NCBI GenBank assembly: GCA_035630195.1
Contig: DASQLD010000563.1
Coordinates: forward strand, 1-24,946
DNA length: 24,946 nt
Source: DASQDN01 sp035630195
Lineage (GTDB): Bacteria > Acidobacteriota > Terriglobia > Bryobacterales > Bryobacteraceae
Reading direction: 5' to 3'
Made by a program: the position numbers and the translations under genes. Below the pieces are notes generated by a model, which worked only from the letters and a program-made list of their open reading frames with translations, searched no databases and had not been told where the DNA came from. Positions 7,280-16,289 of the stretch are shown piece by piece; the first letter of the stretch is position 1; every line of letters starts with the position of its first letter.

Positions 7280-9905
7280 TGGGCGCTACCACCTTCACGA
7301 GAATGGTTTTGGTCTCCCATGGTCTGAAACTGAGTTTGCTCAAGTCGACAGCGGTGCGTGTGGACTCCTCCACCAGATTGGCCGCTTCGGAGTGCATAAG
7401 CTTCAACGCAGATGAAGTTACTCCTACATTGTTGAGAGTGGACCCTGAAATCTCCTGCAAGCGAATGACATACGTATCTGGATCCGCGACCGAACGCTTA
7501 AAGCCAAGAATGTGAATGCGCGTGTCGGAGATCTCCAGAAAACTACGCTGAGGAACTCTTGGACTTGCCGCGGCGAGTACGGCGCGCAACGGAACGTTAC
7601 TCTCCACCCCGAAGCGCTTCCACGACGCGACCGTATCGTCTTGTAATGCCAATCGGAAACGAAACGTCTGAACGGGCGAACTGCGCGGCTCGGTTCGGAA
7701 CAGCCTCATCAGGCCTTCGTCCCGAGTGGCGCTCGCAAAGTTCTCCGCCGCGAGCAGAAACGATCCATCCGCTCGGAGCATCGCCGCATCGATGTTGGCG
7801 AGCGTCGCTCCCCAACCGCCCGTCTGCGCATAGTGAACAAATCCAACCGGCGTAAACTGAGGCGCCCCGCCTCCAGGAAGAACATCTTCAGGGACGCGAA
7901 TCACGAATCCGGCGCCGTCAATCAACGTCTTCTCGGAGCGAAGGGGTAATGAGAGCGCAAAACGGGAATTCGCTCCTGTTATTCCTTGCGCAAAGCCCAA
8001 ATCCACATCGAAGCGCAGATCGACGTAGGGAGCGTTCCGATAAAGAGTCACTACGGTCAGCGGTAGAGCCGAGCCCGTACGTGTCATCTCAATACGGCGG
8101 GTGAGCGGGCCGTCTTGTACGTAAATACGTGGGGGCCCGGTCTCGTCGGACCGGGAATCATCGCGTTCGCGCGACAGGAGCAGGCGACCGATCGGCTTCG
8201 TCGCGTCCACAGGTGTGATCTTACGCTCGCCCTGGGCGATAGAGGTGATCCAGCCCGAGGAGTTCCAGGTTACGGCGGTCGGAAAAGCTCCCGATCCAAA
8301 TTCCTCCATGGCGACGGCTTTCCTGATTCGATATGTCTTGTAGCCAACCGCGGGAACTCCTTTTGCAAAGAGAAGAATGTGCCGCTTGGTTCCAGGTACA
8401 TCTTCATAAGGAACGCGCTCACCAGTTATCAAGTCCTCCACGGCAAGCGGGCCGTCCCGCAACGCGGCCGGCAATCTGTCCACAGTAACAGGTCCATCGC
8501 GCCGCCACGCCAGTCCGTTGTAAACAACGACCGTCGAAGAGTCCATCGACGGACCCACCGGATTGACGAGTGTATCTTCTTCGCCGGGCAAGGCAAGCCG
8601 CAGAATCGATCGGCGAAGAGTTTGTTCGGTGTTCGAGAAGCTATTGAGGGCGGCCGCGTAATGCGCTGTGTTACTCCAGTCCGCATCCGCGCGGCTGAAA
8701 TAACCGGGCCAGCCACCGCCAGCGTCCGCCGTATGCTCATGGAACGCCAGCAACGAATACCATGCTTCGGAGAGATCAAAGTCCGGGTAAGGCCGCTTTG
8801 CCACTAAAGATGAGATCGCGGCAGCGGTTTCAGCTACCGGCAGGAGATTGGATACCTGCCTCATCTTCGAAGCTGCCTCAGGGACACGCAGTTTGACGAG
8901 TTCCCAGTGCCCGGCGGCGTCACCTGACGCCTCCGGGAAGTTGTCGCCGTACTTCTCTATCAAGTAGTCGAAGAACTGCTCCGCCGTCACCATCTGCATC
9001 GGCAATTCGGGATGCGCTTTATTCCATTCCCGGATTCGCTGGAGGACCCCATAGGAGTTCATCGGGGACGAATTGTCCCCTGCAGACGCCATCAGCAGGT
9101 ACGTGTCGTACTTATAGCCATTCTTCTCGAGCCAGGCTAATCGTCGCGGAACCGACTGCTCGAGTTCGGAAAGCGGGAATCGTCCGCCAAGTTTCCATCG
9201 ATATCCTTCAACATACGAATCGTACGTGAAGTACGTTAGAACGCGACTGCCGTCCGGTCCTTTCCAGTAGAAGGGGTTCTTCGAGACACCCAGGGAGTTG
9301 CCACCGCCAATGAAAAGATTTAATCCGGTAACCAACCTGCTAACTCCACTCCCGGCGAATACACGTGGATATGCCCACGTAAATCCGGGAACATCATTCT
9401 GGAATGCGACGGCTGAAGTCAGTCCCCATTTCCTGCGGAATTTGTGCCCGAGATAGTTGAGCCTGTTCGTCTCCTCGGCGCCCATTAATCCGCTATGCAT
9501 GTTGGCGAATGCGACACCGAGACCCATTCTTCCTGTGCGGAGGAGATCGCCTAACTCGGCAATGAGGGCGGCGTCGCCGGTACGGCGCATCCATTCCTCC
9601 AGCATCCAAGCTGATTCGATCGTCCATTTGAAATCAGAATGCGCCCGCGTGAGACGTATCGCCTCATCGATGCTGTCCTTGTAGTCTCGCGCGACCTCAT
9701 CAGGAGGTCGAGTGAATCCTATGTCCAGATGACTGTGGCACAGTACGAAGATACGGCGGATGGATCCCGTTCGTTGCTCCGCCGGCAATTCGAACTTACT
9801 TTCAGACTGCGCACTAAGCCAGTTTGCACAACAGAAAGTGAAACCGACCAAACTTAACAGGCAGACACGGCGACGAGACCGCCAGACTTGTGGCCACATG
9901 AACAC
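7272..9905 (-). CDS. Secreted GH38-family glycosidase (alpha-mannosidase-like)
   Basis: Predicted 877 residues from a GTG at 9905, or 875 from an ATG at 9899. A signal peptide (VCLLSLVGFTFCCANWLSAQ) is followed by a GH38 N-terminal domain at about 50-330. This holds the metal-binding HSHLDIGF at 57-64 (His59, Asp61) and the nucleophile block NDVPGFTW with Asp171. A further His cluster, FHEHT at 388-392, fits the remaining zinc ligand. The C-terminal 450 residues are predicted beta-rich, as in GH38 enzymes. The family hydrolyses alpha-mannosides with retention, though divergent members act on other glycosides, so the mannose specificity is inference. The gene begins 3 bases after the receptor stop and overlaps the mutarotase gene, so the three are almost certainly one transcript. 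Confidence 0.82.
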   Translation of the reverse strand: MFMWPQVWRSRRRVCLLSLVGFTFCCANWLSAQSESKFELPAEQRTGSIRRIFVLCHSHLDIGFTRPPDEVARDYKDSIDEAIRLTRAHSDFKWTIESAWMLEEWMRRTGDAALIAELGDLLRTGRMGLGVAFANMHSGLMGAEETNRLNYLGHKFRRKWGLTSAVAFQNDVPGFTWAYPRVFAGSGVSRLVTGLNLFIGGGNSLGVSKNPFYWKGPDGSRVLTYFTYDSYVEGYRWKLGGRFPLSELEQSVPRRLAWLEKNGYKYDTYLLMASAGDNSSPMNSYGVLQRIREWNKAHPELPMQMVTAEQFFDYLIEKYGDNFPEASGDAAGHWELVKLRVPEAASKMRQVSNLLPVAETAAAISSLVAKRPYPDFDLSEAWYSLLAFHEHTADAGGGWPGYFSRADADWSNTAHYAAALNSFSNTEQTLRRSILRLALPGEEDTLVNPVGPSMDSSTVVVYNGLAWRRDGPVTVDRLPAALRDGPLAVEDLITGERVPYEDVPGTKRHILLFAKGVPAVGYKTYRIRKAVAMEEFGSGAFPTAVTWNSSGWITSIAQGERKITPVDATKPIGRLLLSRERDDSRSDETGPPRIYVQDGPLTRRIEMTRTGSALPLTVVTLYRNAPYVDLRFDVDLGFAQGITGANSRFALSLPLRSEKTLIDGAGFVIRVPEDVLPGGGAPQFTPVGFVHYAQTGGWGATLANIDAAMLRADGSFLLAAENFASATRDEGLMRLFRTEPRSSPVQTFRFRLALQDDTVASWKRFGVESNVPLRAVLAAASPRVPQRSFLEISDTRIHILGFKRSVADPDTYVIRLQEISGSTLNNVGVTSSALKLMHSEAANLVEESTRTAVDLSKLSFRPWETKTILVKVVAPSE

Positions 9906-9908
9906 AGC

Positions 9909-12881
9909 CTAAAACATGTAACGCAGAGCGAACTGTACTTGCCGATTCGTAGCAAAGCCACTCGATGTTGAGATGGTACCGAGGCTCTTTCCGAAGGTGG
10001 CCGGCGCTGTGATATTGCCGCTCGGGTTTGCAAATTGGGGAGTGTTGAAAATGTTAAACATCTCAGCCCGGAACTCTACTTTCTGTCGCTCTGTAATGAG
10101 GAAGTTCTTGAACAACGAGAAATCGAAGTTGATCGCATGCGGTCCCTTCAAGACATTGCGCCCGAGATTTCCCACCCTTCCCGTGGGTGGGGCCGCAAAG
10201 GCCGCCAGGTTCAGTTGCGCGTTTGGTAAGTCGATATTGGCCGGCCGCGCGTCGCCTCCCACGAAATCGGGCCGTGAAGTGAAGGCGCCGACCCGCAACG
10301 GATCGCAACCGCACGACATCCCAGTGATCGGGAAGCCGGTGCGCATCACAGTGATCCCATTCAACTGCCACCCGCTTCCAATAACTTTGGGGATTTTCGG
10401 GGCCGCCGGAAGTTCGTAAATATAGTCGAACTGAAGCGAATGCCTGACATCGCCGTCTGCGTTGCCGTAGTCCAGTTGGGCGTTGGCATCGTCAGAAAAA
10501 GAGGCGAACAACGTAGGCGCGTTATCGAGCGAGTGCGCCCAAGTGTAGTTCATATTGAATGTAAAGCCCGCCCGCATGCGATGCCGGAAGGTTGCTTGCA
10601 GAGCGTTGTAGTAGGAGTTCAAATAATCCGTGTAAAGATTGATGTTGCCGTATTGGGGATACGGACGGGTGGTTGTCCCAGGTATCAACCGATTCATATT
10701 TCGAGCCGGCCCATCTATGTGAAGTCCCCGATTTCCGATATAGGCAACCTGCAACATCGAATCCGATCCGAGTCCCTGCTGCACATTGAAATTCCACTGC
10801 TGCGTATACGCAGTATTGAAGTCCCGCGGGAGCGCTGTGAAGTTACTAACACCTGCGAACGAACTGATAGTTGGAAATGGGAACCCTTTCAGGTTGGGAT
10901 CTTGCTGGCTTGTCAGGCTGAAACTTTGCTGTGAGATATTGTTCGGAACATTCTGCGCGAAAGCGGAATTCAAGTGCGCGTAGAACATCCCATATCCCGC
11001 CCGAAAAACCGTATTGCGCGATGCAAACGGCGTGTAGGCGATTCCGAACCGCGGAGCAAGATTCATCTTAGGAGCGTTGATAAGAGTAGTACCTATCGGA
11101 TCGAGCTGGCCCGTCGTGAAATTAAAGTTTGCGATGCGCCCATGAGATTCAGTTGGCGACGTATCGTATTGGTAGCGAAGCCCGGCATTAATCGTAAGAT
11201 TACGATTCACCTGGATGTCATCCTGCACAAATAGACCGTAATAAGTGCTGCGCATCCCGGCCCGTGGCTGGCCTAGCGTTCCGATAGACGTTGGACTGTT
11301 TCGCGCAAAGTCTTCGAGCAACTGGTGTGTAATAGTTTTCTGAAAGGACAGTTCCTTGTTGTTCTGATTGCGAGTGATCTGGCCGCCGAACCGCAGCTGT
11401 TGCTTGCCTGTCACGTATGACATCGTCTCCAGGAGTGTGTACGAGGTGTTAGCAACGCGCAAGTCAAACAGGCCCGGACCTACGCCCGCAGACCCGCTAC
11501 CTAAGGCGGTGATTGGAAAAGCGCGAATCTCCTCGGATTCGGCGGAGCGAGGATCGATATGGGCCCGATTGAAGGCTAGCCCTGTCTCGTTAAGTACGCG
11601 CGAAGACCATACGCGGGTGTAATTGATCTTGGCGATTTGAAGAAATCCAGGAGCTGATTGCACTTGCCCCTGCGCCACTCCAAAGTAAGTCTGAGTAAGA
11701 TTCTTGTTAAAGTTATATCTTCCACTTAGCCGGTCATTGGGGCCGATGATGTAGTCCCCCTTAATCGATCCGGTGTTCTCCGTCAGAGGGTCAGATACGT
11801 TTCGCACATACCGTCCTAACCTTGGATCTGTCGGGGAGACATCGCCGTTGGGCAAGGGCAACATATCGACCGCCGGCTTGACTTCGGGAACGACGGTCTG
11901 CCGGAAAGCCTGCGTTGGAACAAACGTGCTCTGCGTCTTCCCGGAACGCTGTCGAATCCCCTCATAGTTGCCGAAGAAGAAAAGCTTGTCACGTACGAGC
12001 CGTCCACCGAGACTCCCGCCGAACTGATTCAAGCGATAGGGAGGCTTAGGAGCCGGAGGAACGTTGAAGTAATTCCGAGCATCCAACTTCTCATTGCGGA
12101 AATATTCAAACAGGCCGCCGTGGAAGTCGTTCGTTCCCGACTTGGTGATCAAGTTCACCACACCGCCCAGGGCTTCCCCATACTCAGCGGAAAAGGAATT
12201 AGTATAGACACGGAATTCCTGGATCGCGTCGATGCTTGCGCGGGAGATCCGCCCGCGACTGGACCCGTATGTGTTGTTCAGATCATCGGCGTCGACACGA
12301 CTAGCGTCCGTTCCGTCCATGAGGAAACGCACTCCGCTGGAGCTACGGAACAACTGTGCGCCACCTACGGATTGTGTATTCGCCCCACCCCGAAGCATCG
12401 CGCCAGGCACGAGTTGAAGCAGGTCCATGACATTGCGCCCATTCACCGGAAGATCCTGCACTTGCCGCGTGGTCACAACGGCTCCAAGCGTCGTCGAAGC
12501 CGTATCCACAACCGGCGCCTCGGAACTGACGGTTACCCGCTCTGTGATCTGTCCGGTCTCGAGTGTGAGATCTACTCGAAGTCGATCAGAAACTTGAACT
12601 CTAAGATTCTCGTTAACGCGCGTTTTAAAGCCGGCTGCCGAGGCACTCACTCGGTAGACGCCAACCGGCAGAGCCGACGCGATGAAATTGCCCGAAGCAT
12701 CGGTCGTCATGTTAGAAGAAGCCCCAGTGCCCTGGTTCTGGACTAAGACGGTAGCATTCGGAATCACCGCGCCACTTGGGTCCAAAACAGTACCGAGAAT
12801 TACTCCGGTATCCAGTTGCGCGGAGCATCGAAGTCCCTGGTACAGGAGAAATAAGAACGCGCAGACAAATCGACTTGGCAT
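9909..12881 (-). CDS. Oar-like TonB-dependent receptor with carboxypeptidase-regulatory-like domain
   Basis: Predicted 990-residue outer-membrane receptor. A signal peptide (FVCAFLFLLYQGLRCSAQ) precedes a carboxypeptidase-regulatory-like domain (ILGTVLDPSGAVIPNATV, about residues 24-105). The plug region has DLPVNGRNVMDLLQLVPG, FRVYTNSFSAEYGEALGG and VNLITKSGTN. The barrel ends in FALRYMF with the C-terminal phenylalanine expected of BAM clients. It is the first intact gene of the operon and probably imports the substrate or products of the GH38 enzyme encoded 3 bases downstream. An in-frame ATG at 12890 would add three residues, but the AGAGG at 12891-12895 fits 12881. It is related to the receptor at 920-4147 only at family level. 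Confidence 0.93.
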   Translation of the reverse strand: MPSRFVCAFLFLLYQGLRCSAQLDTGVILGTVLDPSGAVIPNATVLVQNQGTGASSNMTTDASGNFIASALPVGVYRVSASAAGFKTRVNENLRVQVSDRLRVDLTLETGQITERVTVSSEAPVVDTASTTLGAVVTTRQVQDLPVNGRNVMDLLQLVPGAMLRGGANTQSVGGAQLFRSSSGVRFLMDGTDASRVDADDLNNTYGSSRGRISRASIDAIQEFRVYTNSFSAEYGEALGGVVNLITKSGTNDFHGGLFEYFRNEKLDARNYFNVPPAPKPPYRLNQFGGSLGGRLVRDKLFFFGNYEGIRQRSGKTQSTFVPTQAFRQTVVPEVKPAVDMLPLPNGDVSPTDPRLGRYVRNVSDPLTENTGSIKGDYIIGPNDRLSGRYNFNKNLTQTYFGVAQGQVQSAPGFLQIAKINYTRVWSSRVLNETGLAFNRAHIDPRSAESEEIRAFPITALGSGSAGVGPGLFDLRVANTSYTLLETMSYVTGKQQLRFGGQITRNQNNKELSFQKTITHQLLEDFARNSPTSIGTLGQPRAGMRSTYYGLFVQDDIQVNRNLTINAGLRYQYDTSPTESHGRIANFNFTTGQLDPIGTTLINAPKMNLAPRFGIAYTPFASRNTVFRAGYGMFYAHLNSAFAQNVPNNISQQSFSLTSQQDPNLKGFPFPTISSFAGVSNFTALPRDFNTAYTQQWNFNVQQGLGSDSMLQVAYIGNRGLHIDGPARNMNRLIPGTTTRPYPQYGNINLYTDYLNSYYNALQATFRHRMRAGFTFNMNYTWAHSLDNAPTLFASFSDDANAQLDYGNADGDVRHSLQFDYIYELPAAPKIPKVIGSGWQLNGITVMRTGFPITGMSCGCDPLRVGAFTSRPDFVGGDARPANIDLPNAQLNLAAFAAPPTGRVGNLGRNVLKGPHAINFDFSLFKNFLITERQKVEFRAEMFNIFNTPQFANPSGNITAPATFGKSLGTISTSSGFATNRQVQFALRYMF

Positions 12882-12890
12882 GTGTCCCAT

Positions 12891-12895
12891 CCTCT
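12891..12895 (-). promoter_or_regulatory. Ribosome binding site of the second receptor, overlapping the upstream stop
   Basis: AGAGG lies 9 bases before the ATG at 12881 and directly abuts the alternative ATG at 12890, which it could not serve. It overlaps the TAG stop (12896-12894) of the truncated DUF1501 frame, a layout typical of translational coupling that seems to have outlived the decay of the upstream gene. Confidence 0.65.
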
Positions 12896-13448
12896 ACAGC
12901 ATTACCTTCTTGACGACGTTTCCTCTTACCCCGGTATTTCGTTTCTGTAAGCCAGAATAGAAGTAAGTGAGCCGAGTACGATCGCGACCCATCAAGTACA
13001 GAATGGTCGCATGTAGATCGGAAACGCGAATCGGCTCTTCCACGGCTTTTAACCCCAATTCGTCGGTGGCGCCGAGGGCCTGTCCACGTTTCACACCGGC
13101 GCCCGCCAGCCACATACTGAAGCCGTGCCAATCGTGGTCCCGGCCCGTCTTCCCCACACTTTCACTGGTGGGGGTGCGCCCGAATCCTCCGCCCCAGACA
13201 AACAGCGTCTCTTCCCATAGCCCAGTATGGGGAAACAGCCTGCTAATCTCCAAACGGCTTTGCCCATGTTTGCGGGACTCGAAGGGCGAACCCATCAGAT
13301 GAGCGACGGCACGCATATTGGAGCCTCCCGTGAGGTCGCCCTTGTAAGGCTCACCGTGATATCGAGTGAGTTCCCGCTCGGGATCGAACGTATCCACGTG
13401 ATTCGTAGCGCCGTTCATGAAAAGAAACACCACGCGCTTTGGCGCGAC
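12894..13448 (-). pseudogene. DUF1501 gene reduced to its two ends
   Basis: The frame encodes about 180 residues in two blocks that both match DUF1501 proteins. Block one is APKRVVFLFMNGATNHVDTF through to LFPHTG; block two runs from FVWGGGFGRTP through GRDHDWHGFSMWLAGAGVK and GATDELGLKAVEEP to DLHATILYLMG. Compared with the intact 482-residue copy at 20356, about 60 N-terminal residues, including the twin-arginine signal, and about 235 central residues are missing. The central loss keeps the frame. An in-frame stop lies at 13451-13449, just before the homology begins. DUF1501 has an alkaline-phosphatase-like fold whose metal site needs the missing parts, so activity is unlikely. Its usual PSD1 partner is absent here. 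Confidence 0.8.
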
Positions 13449-13591
13449 CTAAATGCAGGGAAGAGCATATCATGAGTGGCTGGCCGGCTCTAACGGAACT
13501 CGAGCACGAGGCGCGATTCTGCACCTGACAGCACGGAAGGCGAGCTTCGCGCTTTTCGTCACCGGTACATCGCGATCTCAGCCTGGCGTCA
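13449..13591. other. Unassigned sequence upstream of the truncated DUF1501
   Basis: No gene or motif is recognised. This is where the missing 5' end of the DUF1501 gene and any PSD1 partner should have been, so it is probably a rearrangement junction. Confidence 0.4.
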
Positions 13592-13745
13592 GTGGAGGAT
13601 GCTCGAAAGACTCAAACTCCGAACACAGACACTCATACAGACCGAGCTTGGTTCCGCCGGTAATCGTCGCTGCTGCTGCGACCGAACCGATGAGCGGTGT
13701 ACCCAGCAGACAGCGCATTAATCTCCCGAAATTCCATTGGCACAA
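13592..13745. repeat. Rearranged fragments of a hydrolase-paralogue 5' end
   Basis: Three short blocks match the start of the hydrolase gene at 4360-4484. Block 13592-13636 matches 4440-4484 in direct orientation at about 35 of 45 bases, and the encoded peptides are EDARKTQTPNTDTH here and EDARNTQTPDTDTH there, with many differences at third codon positions. Block 13658-13705 matches 4393-4440 in direct orientation at 39 of 48 bases. Block 13713-13745 matches 4360-4391 in inverted orientation, with 14- and 9-base exact runs including the start codon region. The order is reversed and one block is flipped, so this is a broken and scrambled copy, not a simple duplicate. Identities were counted by eye. 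Confidence 0.65.
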
Positions 13746-14132
13746 AACAGCTGATGCAATCAAGTGCATCCTGCTTGATTGCTTATCCTCGTGAAGACCC
13801 CCTACGTTTTGCGATTACGCAGACGAATGCATGGCATACTTTCGTCGATCGCATCGTTCGCATGTGAAGAATTCCGCATACTGCGTCGGTAGTTGCGATG
13901 CCGCAGCCGTCCAACCGATTCTGCCATTCTGATCATGCGGTTCATGCCAACCCCGTTTCGCAGGCCAGACTGGATTGATTCCCATTTCCTTACTTGATTC
14001 GTTACACTTGTGGACCTGTGCAGCTCCGAGCGTGACCAGAGGAAACAAGCACACCATGAACCAACCCGCATTCCGCTTGACCACATCAGAAACTGGTCCT
14101 GCGCCCAACATTGACGAGAGGGGAGCATCCGC
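13746..14132. other. Leader region of the alpha-dioxygenase gene
   Basis: No convincing gene is seen. The segment just after 13745, read on the minus strand, still contains CACTTGATT, as found upstream of the hydrolase at 4328, so the paralogue remnant may extend a little further. A ribosome binding site for the peroxidase, GAGGGGA, lies at 14118-14124. A 34-codon frame (14056-14160) overlaps the peroxidase start but has only weak start context. A minus-strand frame at 13815-14111 has a hydrophobic stretch but no further support. Confidence 0.4.
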
Positions 14133-15905
14133 ATGGCTGATAGCCTTCTCTCGCGTTTAGGTGAGTTCCTGCAGCGACGGCGCCCCTGGTACACGCTGCC
14201 ACGGCTGCTTGCCATGCCGAGACTCGTTGAGATTCGTAATCAGTCTCGCAAAGAGAATCTGTACGACACAGAGGAACCGGCGCTCGAGTGCAGCGACACA
14301 CCTCAGGATGTCGATGCCGCGGTACGTAGTGCACGAACGGCAGACGGAACTTTCAACGATCTTCGATGCCCACGTATGGGCGCAGTCGGAGCTCGGTTCG
14401 GAAGAAATGTGTCGCTGGAGCACACGCATCCCGATACAGCCAATTTACTGCGTCCTAATCCAAGGGCGGTGAGCACTGGTTTGATGACACGGCATCAGTT
14501 CCAGCCAGTGGCCAAGCTGAATTTGCTCGCCGCTGCCTGGATTCAATTTGAAATACATGATTGGTTTTCCCATAAGAACTCCAGTCTCGACGATGCGATT
14601 GAAGTTCCGAACGGAGACGTCGGGACACCCATGCGGATTCCTCGAACAGAGCCCTCAACGGCTCCCCAAGGTTCGATGCGTCCGCCTGCGTACGAGAATG
14701 AGGTCACGCACTGGTGGGACGGTTCTCAGATCTACGGTTCAACAGCGGAAGTAACCGCGCGCCATCGCGCATTCGAGGGCGGAAAGCTCAAAATTCGTGA
14801 GGATGGGCTCCTAGCCGTCAATCCAGATACGCGCATAGAGCATACTCCATTCACGAACAACTGGTGGGTTGGCTTAAGCATGCTGCACCATCTTTTCGTT
14901 CGCGAGCACAACTCCATCTGCGACTTCTTGAAATCCAAGTACCCAGCATGGACAGACGATGAGTTGTACCACAAGGCCCGTCTTATCAATGCTGCCCTCA
15001 TGGCAAAGATCCACACGGTTGAATGGACGCCGGCGATCATCTCGCACCCGGTAATAAAGGTAGCCATGCGAACGAACTGGTACGGGCTTGCAGGCACCGA
15101 TCTTCAGGATGTTTTCGAGTTCCTCGACGATTCGGAGGTTCTTGGCGGCATCGTTGGTTCGAAGGCTGACCACCACGCCGCGCCGTATTCGCTTACGGAG
15201 GAATTCATTGCGGTCTATCGAATGCATCCTCTAATGCCGGATGACTTTACGTTCCGCTCGGCGGCGACCGACGAGGTGCTTGAAGAGCGTAGCTTGACGG
15301 AGGTGGCCGGTCGGGCCTCTCGCGACATAATTGAACGCATTGCGATGAAGGACTTATTCTATTCCTTCGGCCGCATGCATCCCGGCGCACTCACGCTGCA
15401 CAATTATCCGCGTCATCTTCAGAACCTGGTTCAAGAAGATGGGTCGGTGATCGACGTAGCAACAATCGACATCCTGCGAGATCGAGAACGGGGGGTTCCG
15501 CGATATAACGAATTCCGCAGGCTCTTTCACAAAGAGCGCGTCACGTCCTTCGAAGAACTGACGGACAACGCTACGTGGCGAGAGGAACTTCGTACACTCT
15601 ACAACAACGATATCGAGGCCGTTGATCTGATGGTTGGCCTCTTTGCCGAGCCATTGCCTGAGGGTTTCGGCTTCAGCGAAACGGCCTTTCGAGTGTTTAT
15701 TTTGATGGCCTCGCGCCGGCTGAAGAGCGATCGTTTCTTCACTGACGATTATCGACCAGAGGTCTACACGCAAGAGGGACTGGATTACATTCACAATAAC
15801 GGGCTAGTATCCGTCCTTAAGCGGCACTTCCCAGAGCTGGCCCCAGCAATGGAAGGAACGGAGAACCCGTTCGCACCGTGGAACGCTGGCAGTGCGCTCG
15901 TTTAA
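14133..15905 (+). CDS. Fatty-acid alpha-dioxygenase-like haem peroxidase
   Basis: Predicted 590 residues of the animal haem peroxidase superfamily, closest in motif pattern to alpha-dioxygenases. The distal haem His is His142 in IHDWFSH. The proximal His is His365 in YRMHPLMPD, and the radical Tyr would be Tyr362, three residues before it, the same spacing as Tyr379/His382 reported for rice alpha-dioxygenase. Other family strings are LNLLAAAWIQFEIHDW, VTHWWDGSQIYGS, NNWWVGLSMLHHLFVREHN and AKIHTVEWTPAI, plus SETAFRVF and MASRRLKSDRFFTDD near the C-terminus. The family adds O2 to the alpha carbon of fatty acids to give 2-hydroperoxides. There is no signal peptide, so it is probably cytoplasmic or bound to the inner face of the membrane. 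The ATG at 14133 has a good ribosome binding site. It appears to be monocistronic. Confidence 0.88.
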   Translation: MADSLLSRLGEFLQRRRPWYTLPRLLAMPRLVEIRNQSRKENLYDTEEPALECSDTPQDVDAAVRSARTADGTFNDLRCPRMGAVGARFGRNVSLEHTHPDTANLLRPNPRAVSTGLMTRHQFQPVAKLNLLAAAWIQFEIHDWFSHKNSSLDDAIEVPNGDVGTPMRIPRTEPSTAPQGSMRPPAYENEVTHWWDGSQIYGSTAEVTARHRAFEGGKLKIREDGLLAVNPDTRIEHTPFTNNWWVGLSMLHHLFVREHNSICDFLKSKYPAWTDDELYHKARLINAALMAKIHTVEWTPAIISHPVIKVAMRTNWYGLAGTDLQDVFEFLDDSEVLGGIVGSKADHHAAPYSLTEEFIAVYRMHPLMPDDFTFRSAATDEVLEERSLTEVAGRASRDIIERIAMKDLFYSFGRMHPGALTLHNYPRHLQNLVQEDGSVIDVATIDILRDRERGVPRYNEFRRLFHKERVTSFEELTDNATWREELRTLYNNDIEAVDLMVGLFAEPLPEGFGFSETAFRVFILMASRRLKSDRFFTDDYRPEVYTQEGLDYIHNNGLVSVLKRHFPELAPAMEGTENPFAPWNAGSALV

Positions 15906-16289
15906 ACGCACCAACTCGGCCATACTCTCGCTTCAGTGAGGCCGCGTGTCACGCGTGAATGAAATGAACGTTTCTTGCCGCGTTCGGCATAGTTCCGCGC
16001 GCGAGAAGATTCCAAAGGCGAAAAGGCGCGGAGCCCGCAACGGTTGACGAAACCCAGGTCAGACGCAAACGCCGGGAACATATCGGCGAGTCTCACGTAT
16101 GCTTTCTGCTGCATGTCCATCAAAGATCGGCCGTATATTTTTGTACTCTTCAAAGTCCCGTAGTCTGTAGTCCACCAACTTTGGTTGCGGTAGTCATGGG
16201 CTTGAATAACGGCCCGGCGGTGAAGCCCTCAACATCTCGGTGGAACAGAGATAAAGACCCGGTCCCGGACGGGCGGCGTTCGTAGCCGG
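15906..16289. other. Gene-free stretch after the alpha-dioxygenase
   Basis: No gene is recognised on either strand. A minus-strand frame at 15902-16153 lacks start context and known motifs. The part at 16200-16300 is rich in short GC inverted pairs, but I cannot match it to a known RNA family. Confidence 0.4.

Noticed and set aside
8115..8807. 230-residue plus-strand open frame
   Set aside because: It lies fully antisense within the GH38 gene, has no known motif and no start-site support; a shadow frame.
12120..12746. 208-residue plus-strand open frame
   Set aside because: Antisense to the conserved plug region of the receptor gene; its composition reflects the other strand.
13568..13636. 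Kinase-like string VHRDL in a translated frame before the EDARKTQTP block
   Set aside because: Only five residues, no other kinase motif, and the frame is closed shortly after.
13815..14111. 98-residue minus-strand frame with a signal-like hydrophobic stretch
   Set aside because: No ribosome binding site, no recognised domain, and it covers the leader of the peroxidase gene; cannot be supported.
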